Source: Bradyrhizobium stylosanthis
GTDB taxonomy: Bacteria; Pseudomonadota; Alphaproteobacteria; Rhizobiales; Xanthobacteraceae
Direction: 5' to 3'
DNA: 64,000 bases
Assembly: GCF_001641335.1 (NCBI RefSeq)
Contig: NZ_LVEM01000001.1
Location: 153,428-217,427 of the forward strand
The notes beneath the pieces are model-generated. The model was given only the letters and a program-made list of their open reading frames with translations, ran no database searches and was not told the origin of the DNA. The position numbers were made by a program, and so were the translations under genes. Position 1 is the stretch's first letter. Every line of letters begins with the position of its first letter. Shown piece by piece: positions 44,376-53,578 of the stretch.

Positions 44376-44591
44376 ATGACCCGATTGACCCTCGTTGCGG
44401 CCGCCCTGATCGCCGCTGCTGCCACCCAGGCTCAAGCCGCATCGATGCGCCACGCTGTCTCGTCGCGCGCGGCGGTAACTCAGACAGCGACCGACGCTTG
44501 CGTCAGGGCTCCGGCAGAGGGCTCGTATGCTTCTGCGCCCTACACGCAGCCGCCCTGCCTGCCGAACACGGGCTACTCGTACGCCTACTGA
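44376..44591 (+). CDS. Small secreted protein, 71 residues
   Basis: CCCGGAGAAAG precedes the ATG. A clear Sec signal, 'LTLVAAALIAAAATQAQAAS', is followed by about 48 mature residues with two Cys and a Tyr-rich end 'PYTQPPCLPNTGYSYAY'. I do not recognise a family. It is probably a small periplasmic or exported protein of unknown function. No operon partner is evident. Confidence 0.7.
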   Translation: MTRLTLVAAALIAAAATQAQAASMRHAVSSRAAVTQTATDACVRAPAEGSYASAPYTQPPCLPNTGYSYAY

Positions 44592-44788
44592 CGGTCACGA
44601 TGGACGATGCCGGGCTGGTGAAATCCGCCAGCCCGCATCGCGAATTGCTGCCGCGAAATAGTCCCCGAAACGTCATTGCCATTGCTCCGATTGCTCCGAA
44701 TTTTGGGGCATGACGAGCGATGTTTTCGGCTTGTAGACTGCCGCGCGATGCGGCCGGTCGCGGCCGCGATTTGCATGGGGAAGTGACG

Positions 44789-45703
44789 ATGCAGCGCCGC
44801 TACATCACCGTCGACGTGTTCACCGATCGCGCCTTCGGCGGCAACCCGCTCGCCGTGGTGCTCGACGCCGGTGGTCTCTCGACCGCGCAGATGCAGGCGA
44901 TCGCCACCGAGTTCAACTATTCAGAGACGACCTTCGTGCTGCCGCCGCAAAATCGCGGACACGATGCCGAGGTCCGCATCTTCACGCCCGTGCGGGAGCT
45001 TCCGTTTGCGGGCCATCCCAATGTCGGCACCGCTTTCGTGCTGGCGCGGCGCAGCAACGAGCCCTGGCCGCGTCTGTTGTTCGAGGAGAAGGCGGGGATC
45101 GTCCCGGTCGAGATCTGGCGGGAGCAGGGTGAAGTCGTGGGCGCCGAGCTGACCGCGCCGCAGCCATTGGCCCGCCTTGCGAAGCTGTCCGCCGAGGAGG
45201 TCGCCGCCTGCCTGTCGCTGACAGCGGACGACATCAAGACTGATCTTCATGTGCCCGAGGCCGTCGGCGTCGGCACGCCGTTCGTGGTCGCGGAATTGCA
45301 TTCGCGCGAGGCCCTGCGGCGGGCGAACCCCGATGCTGCCGCCTTCGCGCGGACCTTGCCGCAAGGCGGCGCGTTCTCGGTCTATTTCTACACGCGCGAC
45401 ATCGCCGCGGCGGAAGCAGGTTGCGACCTCCAGGCGCGGATGTTCATGCGCGGCACCGGCGGTTTTTCCGAGGACCCCGCCACCGGCAGCGCAACGGTCG
45501 CGGCAGCAGCGCTGCTTGCCACGCTCGATCCCTTGCGCGACGGCGAGCTCAAGCTCACGGTTGGTCAGGGCTTCGACATGGGCCGGCCGAGCATCCTGCG
45601 CACGACGGTGGAGAAGGAGGGCGGCGCGCTGCTGAATGCTTATGTCGGCGGCAACTGCGTGCAGATGATGGAGGGGACGTTCAACCTCGCTGGGGAGGCG
45701 TAG
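44789..45703 (+). CDS. PhzF family isomerase/epimerase
   Basis: The 304-residue protein belongs to the PhzF superfamily with the diaminopimelate epimerase fold. Visible marks are 'VDVFTDRAFGGNPLAVVLDA', the catalytic Glu46 in 'EFNYSETTFVLPP', 'RIFTPVRELPFAGHPNVGTA' and 'GFSEDPATGSATVAAAALLA'. The ATG at 44789 is preferred over earlier in-frame starts because homologous PhzF proteins start in this way. Substrate is unknown; phenazine genes are absent, so it is not a phenazine enzyme here. Confidence 0.93.
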   Translation: MQRRYITVDVFTDRAFGGNPLAVVLDAGGLSTAQMQAIATEFNYSETTFVLPPQNRGHDAEVRIFTPVRELPFAGHPNVGTAFVLARRSNEPWPRLLFEEKAGIVPVEIWREQGEVVGAELTAPQPLARLAKLSAEEVAACLSLTADDIKTDLHVPEAVGVGTPFVVAELHSREALRRANPDAAAFARTLPQGGAFSVYFYTRDIAAAEAGCDLQARMFMRGTGGFSEDPATGSATVAAAALLATLDPLRDGELKLTVGQGFDMGRPSILRTTVEKEGGALLNAYVGGNCVQMMEGTFNLAGEA

Positions 45704-45719
45704 GTCGTCGCCCCAAGGG

Positions 45720-46181
45720 TTACACCTGCCGCCCCGCCAGATTCTTCACTGTCACGCCATCGCGCTCCTCGATGATCTCCGCGATCATCTGGCGGTGGCA
45801 GTGGGTATGGTCGCGTTCGTAGCAGAGCAGGCACACAGGTCCCGCCTTCTTCACCAGCGCCGAGAGCTCGTCCATCTGTTCGCGGGCCTCCGGCGTCTTC
45901 AGGTGCTTTGAGAAGATCTTCTCCAGCACGTCGTATTGCCCGCTGCGGGCGGCGAGTCGGCCCTCCTTGGGCGTGCCGAGCGCGGCGAGATGGACATAGG
46001 CGATGCCGCGCTCGTCGAGGCCTGCGGCCAGCTGGTTCTTGGAAAAGCCCGGGCGCCGCGACGACGTCACCGCGCGCACGTCGACCACGAGCTTGACGCC
46101 GGCCCCTTCCAGCTCGTCCAGCACCGCCTTGGGCGGCGTCTGCTCATAGCCGATGGTGAACAGCTTCTTCGCCTTGGCCAT
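45720..46181 (-). CDS. DUF488 family protein
   Basis: The 153-residue protein has the DUF488 pattern: 'KLFTIGYEQTPPKAVLDELE', 'VVDVRAVTSSRRPGFSKNQL' and 'PVCLLCYERDHTHCHRQMIA', which ends in the conserved CxH-CHR motif. The family is uncharacterised, although a nucleotide- or DNA-related role has been suggested from its contexts. It lies near the DUF72 gene on the same strand, separated from it by a repeat. Confidence 0.9.
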   Translation of the reverse strand: MAKAKKLFTIGYEQTPPKAVLDELEGAGVKLVVDVRAVTSSRRPGFSKNQLAAGLDERGIAYVHLAALGTPKEGRLAARSGQYDVLEKIFSKHLKTPEAREQMDELSALVKKAGPVCLLCYERDHTHCHRQMIAEIIEERDGVTVKNLAGRQV

Positions 46182-46210
46182 AGGACACCTCAGGTCGTGT
46201 CACGGGGAGT

Positions 46211-46296
46211 CGTCATGCCCGGGCTTGTCCCGGGCATCCACGTTCTTCGCCCCACGCGGTGAGGCGTGGATGGCCGGGACGAGCCCGGCCATGACG
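46211..46296. repeat. Palindromic repeat between DUF72 and DUF488 genes
   Basis: CGTCATGCCCGGGCTTGTCC at the left faces GGGACGAGCCCGGCCATGACG-like sequence at the right, and GCATCCACG faces CGTGGATG inside. It could fold into an almost full-length hairpin. Confidence 0.8.
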
Positions 46297-46348
46297 ATGC
46301 GGAGGCTTCAGCATTCCCCAGCGGGCAGGTCATGGCGACAGCCTTGTT

Positions 46349-47185
46349 TCAGCTCACCCGTGCGATCAGTTCCATGGCGCCATGCGGTGCGCGCACCTTG
46401 CCCTCGTGGATGACATAGGCGAACACGTCGCGCGGCTCCTTCTTCGGCTTTGCCTTGTCGACCTTCGGCAGGTCGTCGGGTTCACTGCCCGAGGCCCAGG
46501 CCTGAAAGCGCTCGGCCCAGGCATCGAGCTGCTTCGGCGGATAGCAGGTCTTGATCTCGTCATTGCCCTTCTGCAGGCGCGCATAGACGAAGTCGCCGGC
46601 GACGTCGGCGATTGCAGGATATTTGCCGTGCTCGGCGAACACCACGGGCGTCTCGAACTCGCGGATCAGCGCGACGAAATCCGGCGTGCAGAAGCTGTCG
46701 TGGCGAACCTCGACCACGTGGCGCAGCGCGCGCCCGTCGAGTTTTCGCGGCAACAGCTCGAGGAATTTGCCGAAATCGGCGCCGTCGAATTTCTTGGTCG
46801 GCGCGAATTGCCACAGCACCGGGCCGAGATGGTCGCCGAGTTCCAGCACGCCGGAATCATAGAACCGCTTGACGGAGTCGCCTGCCTCCGCCAGCACGCG
46901 ACGGTTGGTGGCGAAGCGCGGTCCCTTCACCGAGAACACGAAGCCCTCGGGCACCTCGCTCGCCCATTTACGAAAGCTCTCCGGCTTCTGCGAGCCGTAA
47001 TAGGTGCCGTTGATCTCGATCGAGGTCAGCTTCGAGGCGGCATAGGACAGCTCCTTCGCCTGCGTCAGCTTCTCCGGATAGAACACGCCGCGCCAGGGCT
47101 CGAAGGTCCAGCCGCCGATGCCGATGAAGATGTTGCCGGATTTTTTGGACGCGGTTTTTGCTTTGGCCACGGGAGGTTCTCGCAT
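46349..47185 (-). CDS. DUF72 family protein (TIM barrel)
   Basis: The 278-residue protein shows the DUF72 layout: 'IGIGGWTFEPWRGVFYPEKL', 'LTSIEINGTYYGSQKPESFR', 'FVFSVKGPRFATNRRVL' and 'GPVLWQFAPTKKFDGADFGK', ending with 'DVFAYVIHEGKVRAPHGAME'. The fold is related to endonuclease IV-like TIM barrels, but the activity is unknown. A Lys-rich N-terminus and 'VDKAKPKKEPRD' insert are specific to this subgroup. The start is ATG 47185; a GTG at 47170 is possible. Confidence 0.9.
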   Translation of the reverse strand: MREPPVAKAKTASKKSGNIFIGIGGWTFEPWRGVFYPEKLTQAKELSYAASKLTSIEINGTYYGSQKPESFRKWASEVPEGFVFSVKGPRFATNRRVLAEAGDSVKRFYDSGVLELGDHLGPVLWQFAPTKKFDGADFGKFLELLPRKLDGRALRHVVEVRHDSFCTPDFVALIREFETPVVFAEHGKYPAIADVAGDFVYARLQKGNDEIKTCYPPKQLDAWAERFQAWASGSEPDDLPKVDKAKPKKEPRDVFAYVIHEGKVRAPHGAMELIARVS

Positions 47186-47288
47186 CGACGGGGGAGGGAC
47201 CTCATCCTAGTCAAACCAGTTGTGATTGGCCAGTTGCGGCGTCCCGTTTAAGCTCGCGAAAAGATCGTCTGCGCAGAAGGAGAACAAG

Positions 47289-47666
47289 ATGCGGATGCTG
47301 ATGGTGGGAGCGGCGCTCATGGTGGTGACATCTGCTGCCATGACGTCAGGCGTTCTGGCTGACGATGACGACAAGAACGCGCAGAAGCTCGCCATGCAGG
47401 GCCGCGACGATTACTGGCATTGCCTGGCGCGGGAATATTCGCGCGACAGCAATCAGGGCCTGTCGGAACAGGATTTCGGCCGCTCGGTCGCGAGCGCCTG
47501 TCCGTCCGAGCGGCAATACTACCGCGTCGCCTTGCTAGGCTATCTCACCGCGCAATATCCCGACATCGATGCTGACGCCCATCTCGCGACCGCGAACAGG
47601 GCGGTGGCGTCGGCGCAGAAGGACATCGTGACGGCCTTCGTCAAGCACAGGCCGCCGACGAAGTAG
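47289..47666 (+). CDS. Secreted hypothetical protein, 125 residues
   Basis: The ATG at 47289 has AGGAG seven bases before it. A Sec signal, 'MLMVGAALMVVTSAAMTSGV', ends near 'LADDDDKNAQ'. The mature part is helical: 'GRDDYWHCLAREYSRDSNQG', 'RSVASACPSERQYYRVALLG' and 'ANRAVASAQKDIVTAFV', with two Cys that may pair. No family is recognised. It is probably periplasmic. Confidence 0.78.
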   Translation: MRMLMVGAALMVVTSAAMTSGVLADDDDKNAQKLAMQGRDDYWHCLAREYSRDSNQGLSEQDFGRSVASACPSERQYYRVALLGYLTAQYPDIDADAHLATANRAVASAQKDIVTAFVKHRPPTK

Positions 47667-47771
47667 GGCGTCGCTGCTCGCGATTCGCTACGCGCCATTC
47701 GCCCCGGGCTCTTCCGGCCGCGCGCTCATCCGTGGTATCACTCGTCGCATCTGGAACGGGGACGGGTTTCC

Positions 47772-47972
47772 ATGTCGTCTGAGTCGGTGGGTGGCATTCT
47801 GGGCGCGATCGTCGCGGCGATCGTGCTCGCGGTCGCCGTCGTCTTCGGGCCGATCGGCCAGTACGGCAAGCCGCCCAGGCCGGCGAAGGTCGAGCCTGCG
47901 CCCGCCGCGGCGCCCGCAGCCCCCGCCGCGCCTGCGCCGCGCGGGCCGATAATCAAGGAAGTCCCGAACTAG
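47772..47972 (+). CDS. Small membrane-anchored Pro/Ala-rich protein
   Basis: The 66-residue product begins 'MSSESVGGILGAIVAAIVLA', giving one membrane helix, and continues with a Pro/Ala-rich stalk and the end 'GPIIKEVPN'. The composition is low-complexity, so a chance ORF cannot be ruled out, but the helix and the hairpin that follows the stop support a gene. No ribosome binding site is strong. Confidence 0.55.
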   Translation: MSSESVGGILGAIVAAIVLAVAVVFGPIGQYGKPPRPAKVEPAPAAAPAAPAAPAPRGPIIKEVPN

Positions 47973-47979
47973 TCCTGAA

Positions 47980-47999
47980 AAGGGGGTTTTTGCCCCCTT
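47980..47999 (+). terminator. Hairpin after the small membrane protein gene
   Basis: AAGGGGG (47980-47986) pairs with CCCCCTT (47993-47999) around TTTTTG. No T run follows, so it may be an attenuator or mRNA end rather than a classical terminator. The stretch from here to 48211 shows no gene. Confidence 0.45.
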
Positions 48000-48211
48000 G
48001 AAAAGCGGTTTTCCGTCCCCATCTAGGTTCTAACGGCGACGTTGAGAGAAACACTCCGGCGCTGGAACGACCTTGGAATAGCTTGGGCCTGCGCCGGATG
48101 TACGCGCGGTCCGCCGTTCCGGGGTCGTTGGCATTTTGGGGGCCCTTTTGGCCCGCTCCCCTGGAAACCCCGGCTTGGCAGTTCAGGACGCGGCGGATAT
48201 ACGCTGCCGTC

Positions 48212-49345
48212 ATGAATGAAGCGATCAGACCGGGCTCCGACCATCCGCAGCAGGCCCAAGAGGGGCCGGAACTGTCGGTCATCGTCCCGACCTTCAACGA
48301 GCGCGACAACGTCACGGTGCTGTACCGGCGCCTGGAGGCGACCCTTGCCAACGTCGCCTGGGAGGTCGTGTTCGTCGACGACAATTCGCCTGACGGCACC
48401 TGGGACGTCGTGCGCGGCCTCGCGCAGCAGGACAGCCGCGTGCGCTGTATCCGCCGCATCGGCCGCCGCGGGCTGTCGGGCGCCTGCATCGAAGGCATCC
48501 TGGCCTCCAGCGCGCCCTTTGTGGCCGTGATCGACGCCGACCTCCAGCACGACGAGACGCAGCTGCCGAAGATGCTGCTGCTGCTCGCCAGCGACGAGGC
48601 CGATCTCGTGGTCGGCAGCCGCTATATCGAGGGCTACAAGAGCGAAGGCTTCAACAAGCAGCGCGCCGGCGCCAGCGCGCTCGCGACCGAGGTCGCCAGG
48701 AAAATGCTGCGGGTCGAGATCGCCGATCCCATGAGCGGCTTCTTCATGATCCGCCGCGACCGTTTCGAAGAGCTCGCGCCGAAGCTGTCCGTGCACGGCT
48801 TCAAGATCCTGCTCGACGTCGTTGCGACCGCGCATGGCGGCCTGCGCGCCGTCGAGATTCCCTACACGTTCGGTGCCCGCCAGCACGGCGAGAGCAAGCT
48901 CGATTCCATGGTCGCGCTCGACTTCCTCGGCCTCGTGCTGGCCAAGCTCAGCAACGACATCGTCTCGCTGCGCTTCATCCTGTTCGCCATGGTCGGCGGC
49001 ATCGGCCTCGTGGTGCATCTCACGACGCTGTTCCTCGGACTTCAGCTGTTCAAGGCGCCGTTCGCGGAGGCGCAAGCCGCCGGCGCGATCGTCGCCATGA
49101 CCAGCAATTTCATCCTCAACAACTTCCTCACCTACCGCGACCAGCGGCTGAAGGGCTTTGCGCTGTTGCGCGGCCTGATCGCCTTCTACATCGTGTGCAG
49201 TGTCGGCCTGCTCGCCAATGTCGGCGTCGCCTTCTCCGTCTATGATCAGGAGCCGATCTGGTGGCTGGCCGGCATGGCCGGTGCGCTGATGGGCGTGGTG
49301 TGGAACTACGCGATGTCCGGACTGTTCGTCTGGCGCAAGAAATAG
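48212..49345 (+). CDS. Polyprenol-phosphate glycosyltransferase with GtrA domain
   Basis: The 377-residue protein has a family 2 glycosyltransferase domain (about 20-235): 'LSVIVPTFNERDNVTVLYRR', 'VVFVDDNSPDGTWDVVRGLA', 'FVAVIDADLQHDETQLPKML' and 'ADPMSGFFMIRRDRFEEL'. The C-terminal 130 residues form four helices of a GtrA/DPMS-like domain. Such enzymes move a sugar to polyprenyl phosphate at the inner membrane. The next gene, 6 bases away, is a GT39-type transferase that uses such lipid-linked sugars, so both act in one surface glycosylation step. Confidence 0.94.
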   Translation: MNEAIRPGSDHPQQAQEGPELSVIVPTFNERDNVTVLYRRLEATLANVAWEVVFVDDNSPDGTWDVVRGLAQQDSRVRCIRRIGRRGLSGACIEGILASSAPFVAVIDADLQHDETQLPKMLLLLASDEADLVVGSRYIEGYKSEGFNKQRAGASALATEVARKMLRVEIADPMSGFFMIRRDRFEELAPKLSVHGFKILLDVVATAHGGLRAVEIPYTFGARQHGESKLDSMVALDFLGLVLAKLSNDIVSLRFILFAMVGGIGLVVHLTTLFLGLQLFKAPFAEAQAAGAIVAMTSNFILNNFLTYRDQRLKGFALLRGLIAFYIVCSVGLLANVGVAFSVYDQEPIWWLAGMAGALMGVVWNYAMSGLFVWRKK

Positions 49346-49351
49346 CCTGGG

Positions 49352-50854
49352 ATGGGCGGGGCTGACGCGCGGATCGTCCGCAACACCGCGCTGGTGATTC
49401 TCGCGCTGGTGGCCTTGCGGCTTGTCGCGGCCGCGTTCACGCCGATCACTTTCGACGAAGCCTATTACTGGATGTGGTCGCAGAACCTCGCCGGTGGTTA
49501 CTACGACCACCCGCCGATGGTCGCCTATGTCATCCGCGCCGGCACCATGATCGCCGGCGACACCGAGCTCGGCGTCCGCCTGGTCTCGATCCTGCTCGCG
49601 CTGCCGATGAGCTATGCGGTCTATCGCTCCGCGGCGATCCTGTTCGGCGGGGCGCGCGTTGCCGCCACCAGCGCCATCCTGCTCAACGTGACCATGATGG
49701 CCTCGGTCGGCACGCTGATCGTGACGCCGGATGCGCCGCTGCTGGTCGCCTCCAGCTTCGTGCTGTTCTTCCTTGCCAAGGTGCTGGAGACCGGCCGCGG
49801 TGTCTGGTGGCTCGCGGTCGGCGCCGCCGTGGGCGCCGCGCTGCTGTCGAAATACACCGCGATGTTCTTTGGCGCCGCCATCCTGATCTGGCTCGTTTGC
49901 GTGCCGAAGCTCAGGCGCTGGTTTCTCTCGCCGTGGCCCTATCTCGGCGGTCTCGTTGCGCTGGCGCTGTTCTCGCCGGTGATCCTCTGGAACGCCGACC
50001 ACCAATGGGTCTCGTTCGCAAAGCAGCTCGGCCGCGCCAGGATCGAGGACTTCCGTCCCGTCTACATCGCCGAGCTGATCCCGACCCAGATCGCGTTCGC
50101 GACCCCGCTGGTGTTCATCCTCGGCGCGATGGGCCTGCACGCGCTGACCTGGCACCGCGCCGGCGCGCTGGCTTCGCGCGTGCTGATCGAGACGATGTTC
50201 TGGACCATCGTCGCCTATTTCGTCTGGCATTCGCTGCATGCCCGCGTCGAGGCCAACTGGTTCGCGCCGGTCTATCCGCCCTTCGTGGTCGCGGCCGCGG
50301 CCGCCGCCAACCTCGTGCAGTGGAAGCCGCGCGCGCGGCGCCTTGCGGATTTCTGCCTGCGCTGGGCCGCGCCCACGGGCATCGTGATGTTCGCCGCGCT
50401 GATCCTGCAGGCCAATACCGGGTGGCTCTCGGGCTATCGCCGCGATGCGACCGTGCGCAGCGTCGGCGTCGGCTGGCGCGAGCTCGCCGCGGGAATCGAA
50501 GCGGAGCGTGTGCGCGTTGGTGCGACCTGTGTGCTCGCGCCGGATTACGGCACCACGGGCTGGCTCGCCTTCTACCTGCCGCGCGGCACCTGCGTCGTGC
50601 AGCAGAACCAGCGCATCCGCTGGGTCAACATGCCCGAGCCCGATCCGAAGCTGCTCGCGGGCAAGCTGCTTTATGTCGACGAGCTGCGTGCAGGCGGCAA
50701 TCCCGCCCTCAACGAGCTCTTTGCCAAGGTGACGCAGATCGCGCAATTGCAGCGCAAGCGCGGGCCGCTCGTGGTCGAGACCTACGGCATCGATCTGCTC
50801 GAAGGCGCCAAGGGCGACGTGCTCGACCGCTCGCCGCCGCCGGAAGCGCGGTAG
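49352..50854 (+). CDS. ArnT/GT39-like membrane glycosyltransferase
   Basis: The 500-residue protein has about eleven helices. The first periplasmic loop carries the catalytic and metal-site pattern 'FTPITFDEAYYWMWSQNLAG' and 'GYYDHPPMVAYVIRAG', which is the hallmark of the PMT_2/ArnT family. The C-terminal 150 residues lie outside. It should transfer a sugar from polyprenyl phosphate to lipid A, glycan or protein. It is paired with the preceding enzyme. The acceptor is unknown. Confidence 0.93.
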   Translation: MGGADARIVRNTALVILALVALRLVAAAFTPITFDEAYYWMWSQNLAGGYYDHPPMVAYVIRAGTMIAGDTELGVRLVSILLALPMSYAVYRSAAILFGGARVAATSAILLNVTMMASVGTLIVTPDAPLLVASSFVLFFLAKVLETGRGVWWLAVGAAVGAALLSKYTAMFFGAAILIWLVCVPKLRRWFLSPWPYLGGLVALALFSPVILWNADHQWVSFAKQLGRARIEDFRPVYIAELIPTQIAFATPLVFILGAMGLHALTWHRAGALASRVLIETMFWTIVAYFVWHSLHARVEANWFAPVYPPFVVAAAAAANLVQWKPRARRLADFCLRWAAPTGIVMFAALILQANTGWLSGYRRDATVRSVGVGWRELAAGIEAERVRVGATCVLAPDYGTTGWLAFYLPRGTCVVQQNQRIRWVNMPEPDPKLLAGKLLYVDELRAGGNPALNELFAKVTQIAQLQRKRGPLVVETYGIDLLEGAKGDVLDRSPPPEAR

Positions 50855-50862
50855 ACCTCTAT

Positions 50863-51006
50863 GTCGTCCCGGCGGAGGCCGGGACCCATACCGGCGCAGG
50901 TGACGGTACCGCGCGAAGACCTTTTCACTGCCAGTCTTCGTCAAACTTCTGCTTGTGGTTGTGGGTCCCGGCCCCCGTGCGCAATTGCGCACTAGGCCGG
51001 GACGAT
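50863..51006. repeat. Palindromic repeat between convergent genes
   Basis: GTCGTCCCGGCGGAGGCCGG at the left faces CTAGGCCGGGACGAT at the right, and CCGGGACCCATA faces TGTGGGTCCCGG inside. TGCGCAATTGCGCA near 50979 recurs inside the repeat at 31481. It fills the gap between the GT39 and cyclase genes. Confidence 0.78.
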
Positions 51007-51020
51007 GGCGGAGTGTTCGT

Positions 51021-52907
51021 TCACTCCATCATCTCGGCCCCGGCCGCCGCCTGGCCGGGCTTGCTCTCGTCACGCCAGAACCATACCGCGACCGTGCCGG
51101 AGCGGCCGCGGACCTGCGTGCGCAGCGGGCCTTTCAACGAGCTGTCGGGATCGCCGAGGAAATCGGCCGCATCCAGCAGCGTATCGCTCAGCGCGAGCCG
51201 TGCGCCGTTCTGGGCCGCGACCTCCATCAGCCGGTTCGCGACGTTGACGGTGTCGCCCGTCGCCGTGATGTGCTGGTGGCTGCCGCCAAGGCGCGAGGCG
51301 ACGATCGGCCCGCAATGCGCGCCGATCTTGAAGCCGAGTTGGTCCCCGATTACGGGCGGCAGCGACGCGATCCAGGACGCGACGCTGCGATGCAGCTCGA
51401 TGCCGCATTTGAGCGCGCGCGCGGCATCGTCGGGCCTCGCGCCGGGCAGGCCGAACAGGATCATGGCGCCGTCGCCGAGGAAGCTCGTGACGATCCCGCC
51501 GCACGCGGTCGCCGCCATGTCGATCCGCGCGTGAAACGCATTCAGCATGTCACGCAAGGCATCGGGATCGATCCGCTCGCTCAGCGCAGTGAAGCCGGAG
51601 AGATCGATGAAGACCACGGCTGCTTCCTGCCGGACGGGCTTTGCCAGGAAATCGGGATCCCGCGCCAGCCATTCCTGCACCGCCGGTGCCTGGAATTGCG
51701 CCAGCGACTGGCTCTTGGCGGTGAGATATTGCGCCTTGCGGCCGCCGACCCAGAGCTGCACGCCGGCGAAGACCGCGACCGGCGGCACCGTCGCGGCCAG
51801 CGTTGTCGCGGCATTCAGCCAGAGGCCGTGCGTGAAGGCGAACAGATTGAGCCCGGCCCAGGCCATCATCACGACGGCCGCCGCCATGATGCCGAGCGCG
51901 CTGCGGCGCCAGGCGAGCAGGCCCACCAGCAGCACCGGCAGCAGGATCGCGGTGAGTGCGTCGGCGATGTGGACGTTGTGGTCGCGCACGATGCCGTCGC
52001 CGGCGACGAGATGCGTGATCGCGGTGGAGATCACCTCGACGCCCGGCATCAGGGAATCGAACGGCGTCGGATAGAAATCGCCGCCGCCGGCGACCGAAGC
52101 GCCGATCACGACAATGCGGTTCTCGATCGCCGCGCGATTGAGGGTGCCGTCGAAAATGCTCTGCGCGCTGACCGTGCGGATGGTGCGGCGCGGGCCGTAA
52201 TAGGTGATCGGGAGCGCGAAGTCGCTGTCGGTCGGCACCGCGCGATCGCCCAGCATGAGACGATCCGGCGCGATCGTCAGCGGCTTGTCGAGCGCGCGCG
52301 TGGCGACGCGCAAGGGGAATGAGAGCTCGACCTTGTCATGCGTCCGGAACAGCATCGGCACCGAGAGCGGCGAGCCTGACTGTCCGGTGGCGACGTTGAC
52401 GACGCCGACCTCGGCGTGATCGGCAAACGCCGGCAACGGCAGCAGGAAGCGCTCGGCCTGCGGCAGGACGGCGAGGGGACCGTGGCTGCTGGGGGTCACG
52501 GTCTCGCTGGCGCTCGGGAAGATGGCCGCGGCAGCAAGCACCATCGGGCCGGTGGCGAGCGTACTGGCCAGCGTGGCATCGCCGATCGCAGCGCTGCGGT
52601 CGACCAGCAGGAGGTCGATGGCGATCACCTTCGGCTTGAACTGCACGATGGTATCGACCACGCGGGCGAGGTCGGCGCGCGGCAGCGGATAGCTGCCGCC
52701 GCGTTTGACGACGGTGTCGTCGATCGCGACGATGGTGACGAGATCCGGCGGCGCCTGCACGCCGCGAACCTGCGTCCGCCAATCCGTCACCGTCGCCTCG
52801 AGGCGATCGAGAAAGCGCAGATGACCGTTGGCGTGCGCGGCATAAACGCCGGCGCCCCACAGCGCGGTGAGGACGAGAGCCACCAGGATCTGAACGCGTC
52901 TAGTCAT
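51021..52907 (-). CDS. CHASE2 sensor adenylate/guanylate cyclase
   Basis: The 628-residue protein has an N-terminal helix, a periplasmic CHASE2 domain (about 30-330; 'DRLEATVTDWRTQVRG', 'KPKVIAIDLLLVDR', 'GAS-AGGGDFYPTPF'), three helices (about 335-400) and a class III cyclase domain (about 430-610). The metal Asp residues are in 'VVFIDLSGFTALSERIDPDA' and 'SFLGDGAMILFGLPGARPDD'; 'ITATGDTVNVANRLMEVAAQ' is also conserved. It lies next to a FecR-like gene on the same strand, a pairing frequent with CHASE2 proteins. The signal is unknown. Confidence 0.95.
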   Translation of the reverse strand: MTRRVQILVALVLTALWGAGVYAAHANGHLRFLDRLEATVTDWRTQVRGVQAPPDLVTIVAIDDTVVKRGGSYPLPRADLARVVDTIVQFKPKVIAIDLLLVDRSAAIGDATLASTLATGPMVLAAAAIFPSASETVTPSSHGPLAVLPQAERFLLPLPAFADHAEVGVVNVATGQSGSPLSVPMLFRTHDKVELSFPLRVATRALDKPLTIAPDRLMLGDRAVPTDSDFALPITYYGPRRTIRTVSAQSIFDGTLNRAAIENRIVVIGASVAGGGDFYPTPFDSLMPGVEVISTAITHLVAGDGIVRDHNVHIADALTAILLPVLLVGLLAWRRSALGIMAAAVVMMAWAGLNLFAFTHGLWLNAATTLAATVPPVAVFAGVQLWVGGRKAQYLTAKSQSLAQFQAPAVQEWLARDPDFLAKPVRQEAAVVFIDLSGFTALSERIDPDALRDMLNAFHARIDMAATACGGIVTSFLGDGAMILFGLPGARPDDAARALKCGIELHRSVASWIASLPPVIGDQLGFKIGAHCGPIVASRLGGSHQHITATGDTVNVANRLMEVAAQNGARLALSDTLLDAADFLGDPDSSLKGPLRTQVRGRSGTVAVWFWRDESKPGQAAAGAEMME

Positions 52908-52995
52908 TAGTACTGCAATCTTCTTTGTCGCTCGAGCCTTGCTGCGCGAGCCTCAATGGTCTTGGTCTCAAACACCCGGTCTTATTGACCCAGTC

Positions 52996-53517
52996 CTATT
53001 GGCCCAGCCTTGCCATCAGCGCGTCGACGCGCGGCTGGCCCCATGTCTTGACGGTCAGCGGGCCGGCGGCCTCGACATCGACGCCTTCGCCCGGCCCGAG
53101 CACAACGCCGCGTCCGCCGCTCCTGCGGGAGACGCCGACACGGCCGTCGGCGACGAACACCGCGGTTTTGGCTTCCGTGACATCGACGGCCCATTTCGTG
53201 CCGCGGACCGCGGCGATCGCCCGTGGCGTCAGCACCTTGAAGGGATTGCCGCCGGGCTTTTTGGGCACTTCGACCAGCAGCGCCTGGCTGCTCAACTCAA
53301 CGGAGTCAATATGTCCGTCGCGGTTGGCGTCCTTTAGTTCAAATCTGGCGCCATTCTCCGCGACAATGGTGATGCCGTTGTCGCAGCGCCAGGTCTGCGT
53401 TCCGGCCGCGGATGGTGATGGCGTACACCCGGCACGGGCCTGCTGCGCGGCCGCGTAGTCCACCAACAACAACGACCACGCCAGGGCGAAAAGCCCGGCC
53501 CGCGCGATCCCTCTCAT
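52996..53517 (-). CDS. FecR-domain secreted protein
   Basis: The 173-residue protein has a Sec signal ending 'LLLVDYAAAQQARAGC' and a FecR-type beta domain, 'VLTPRAIAAVRGTKWAVDVT', 'EAKTAVFVADGRVGVSRR' and 'VVLGPGEGVDVEAAGPL'. A calcium-loop-like stretch 'DANRDGHIDSVE' lies in the middle. FecR-like proteins often accompany CHASE2 cyclases and may feed it a periplasmic signal. The two genes are 88 bases apart and in the same direction. Confidence 0.88.
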   Translation of the reverse strand: MRGIARAGLFALAWSLLLVDYAAAQQARAGCTPSPSAAGTQTWRCDNGITIVAENGARFELKDANRDGHIDSVELSSQALLVEVPKKPGGNPFKVLTPRAIAAVRGTKWAVDVTEAKTAVFVADGRVGVSRRSGGRGVVLGPGEGVDVEAAGPLTVKTWGQPRVDALMARLGQ

Positions 53518-53560
53518 GCCAGCCTCCCAGTTACGTGCTCGGCACAGTTCAAGGCGATGT

Positions 53561-53578
53561 TGATACGGTACCGTATCA
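53561..53578. promoter_or_regulatory. Perfect 18-bp palindrome, probable operator
   Basis: TGATACGGTACCGTATCA is a perfect palindrome. It lies 44 bases upstream of the FecR-like gene start on the minus strand, the position of a promoter operator. TetR-type regulators often bind such even-length dyads. No regulator gene is adjacent, so the controlling protein must be encoded elsewhere. Confidence 0.65.

Noticed and set aside
48023..50992. 989-residue minus-strand ORF
   Set aside because: It is antisense to two well-supported glycosyltransferases and consists of His/Arg/Asp-rich filler.
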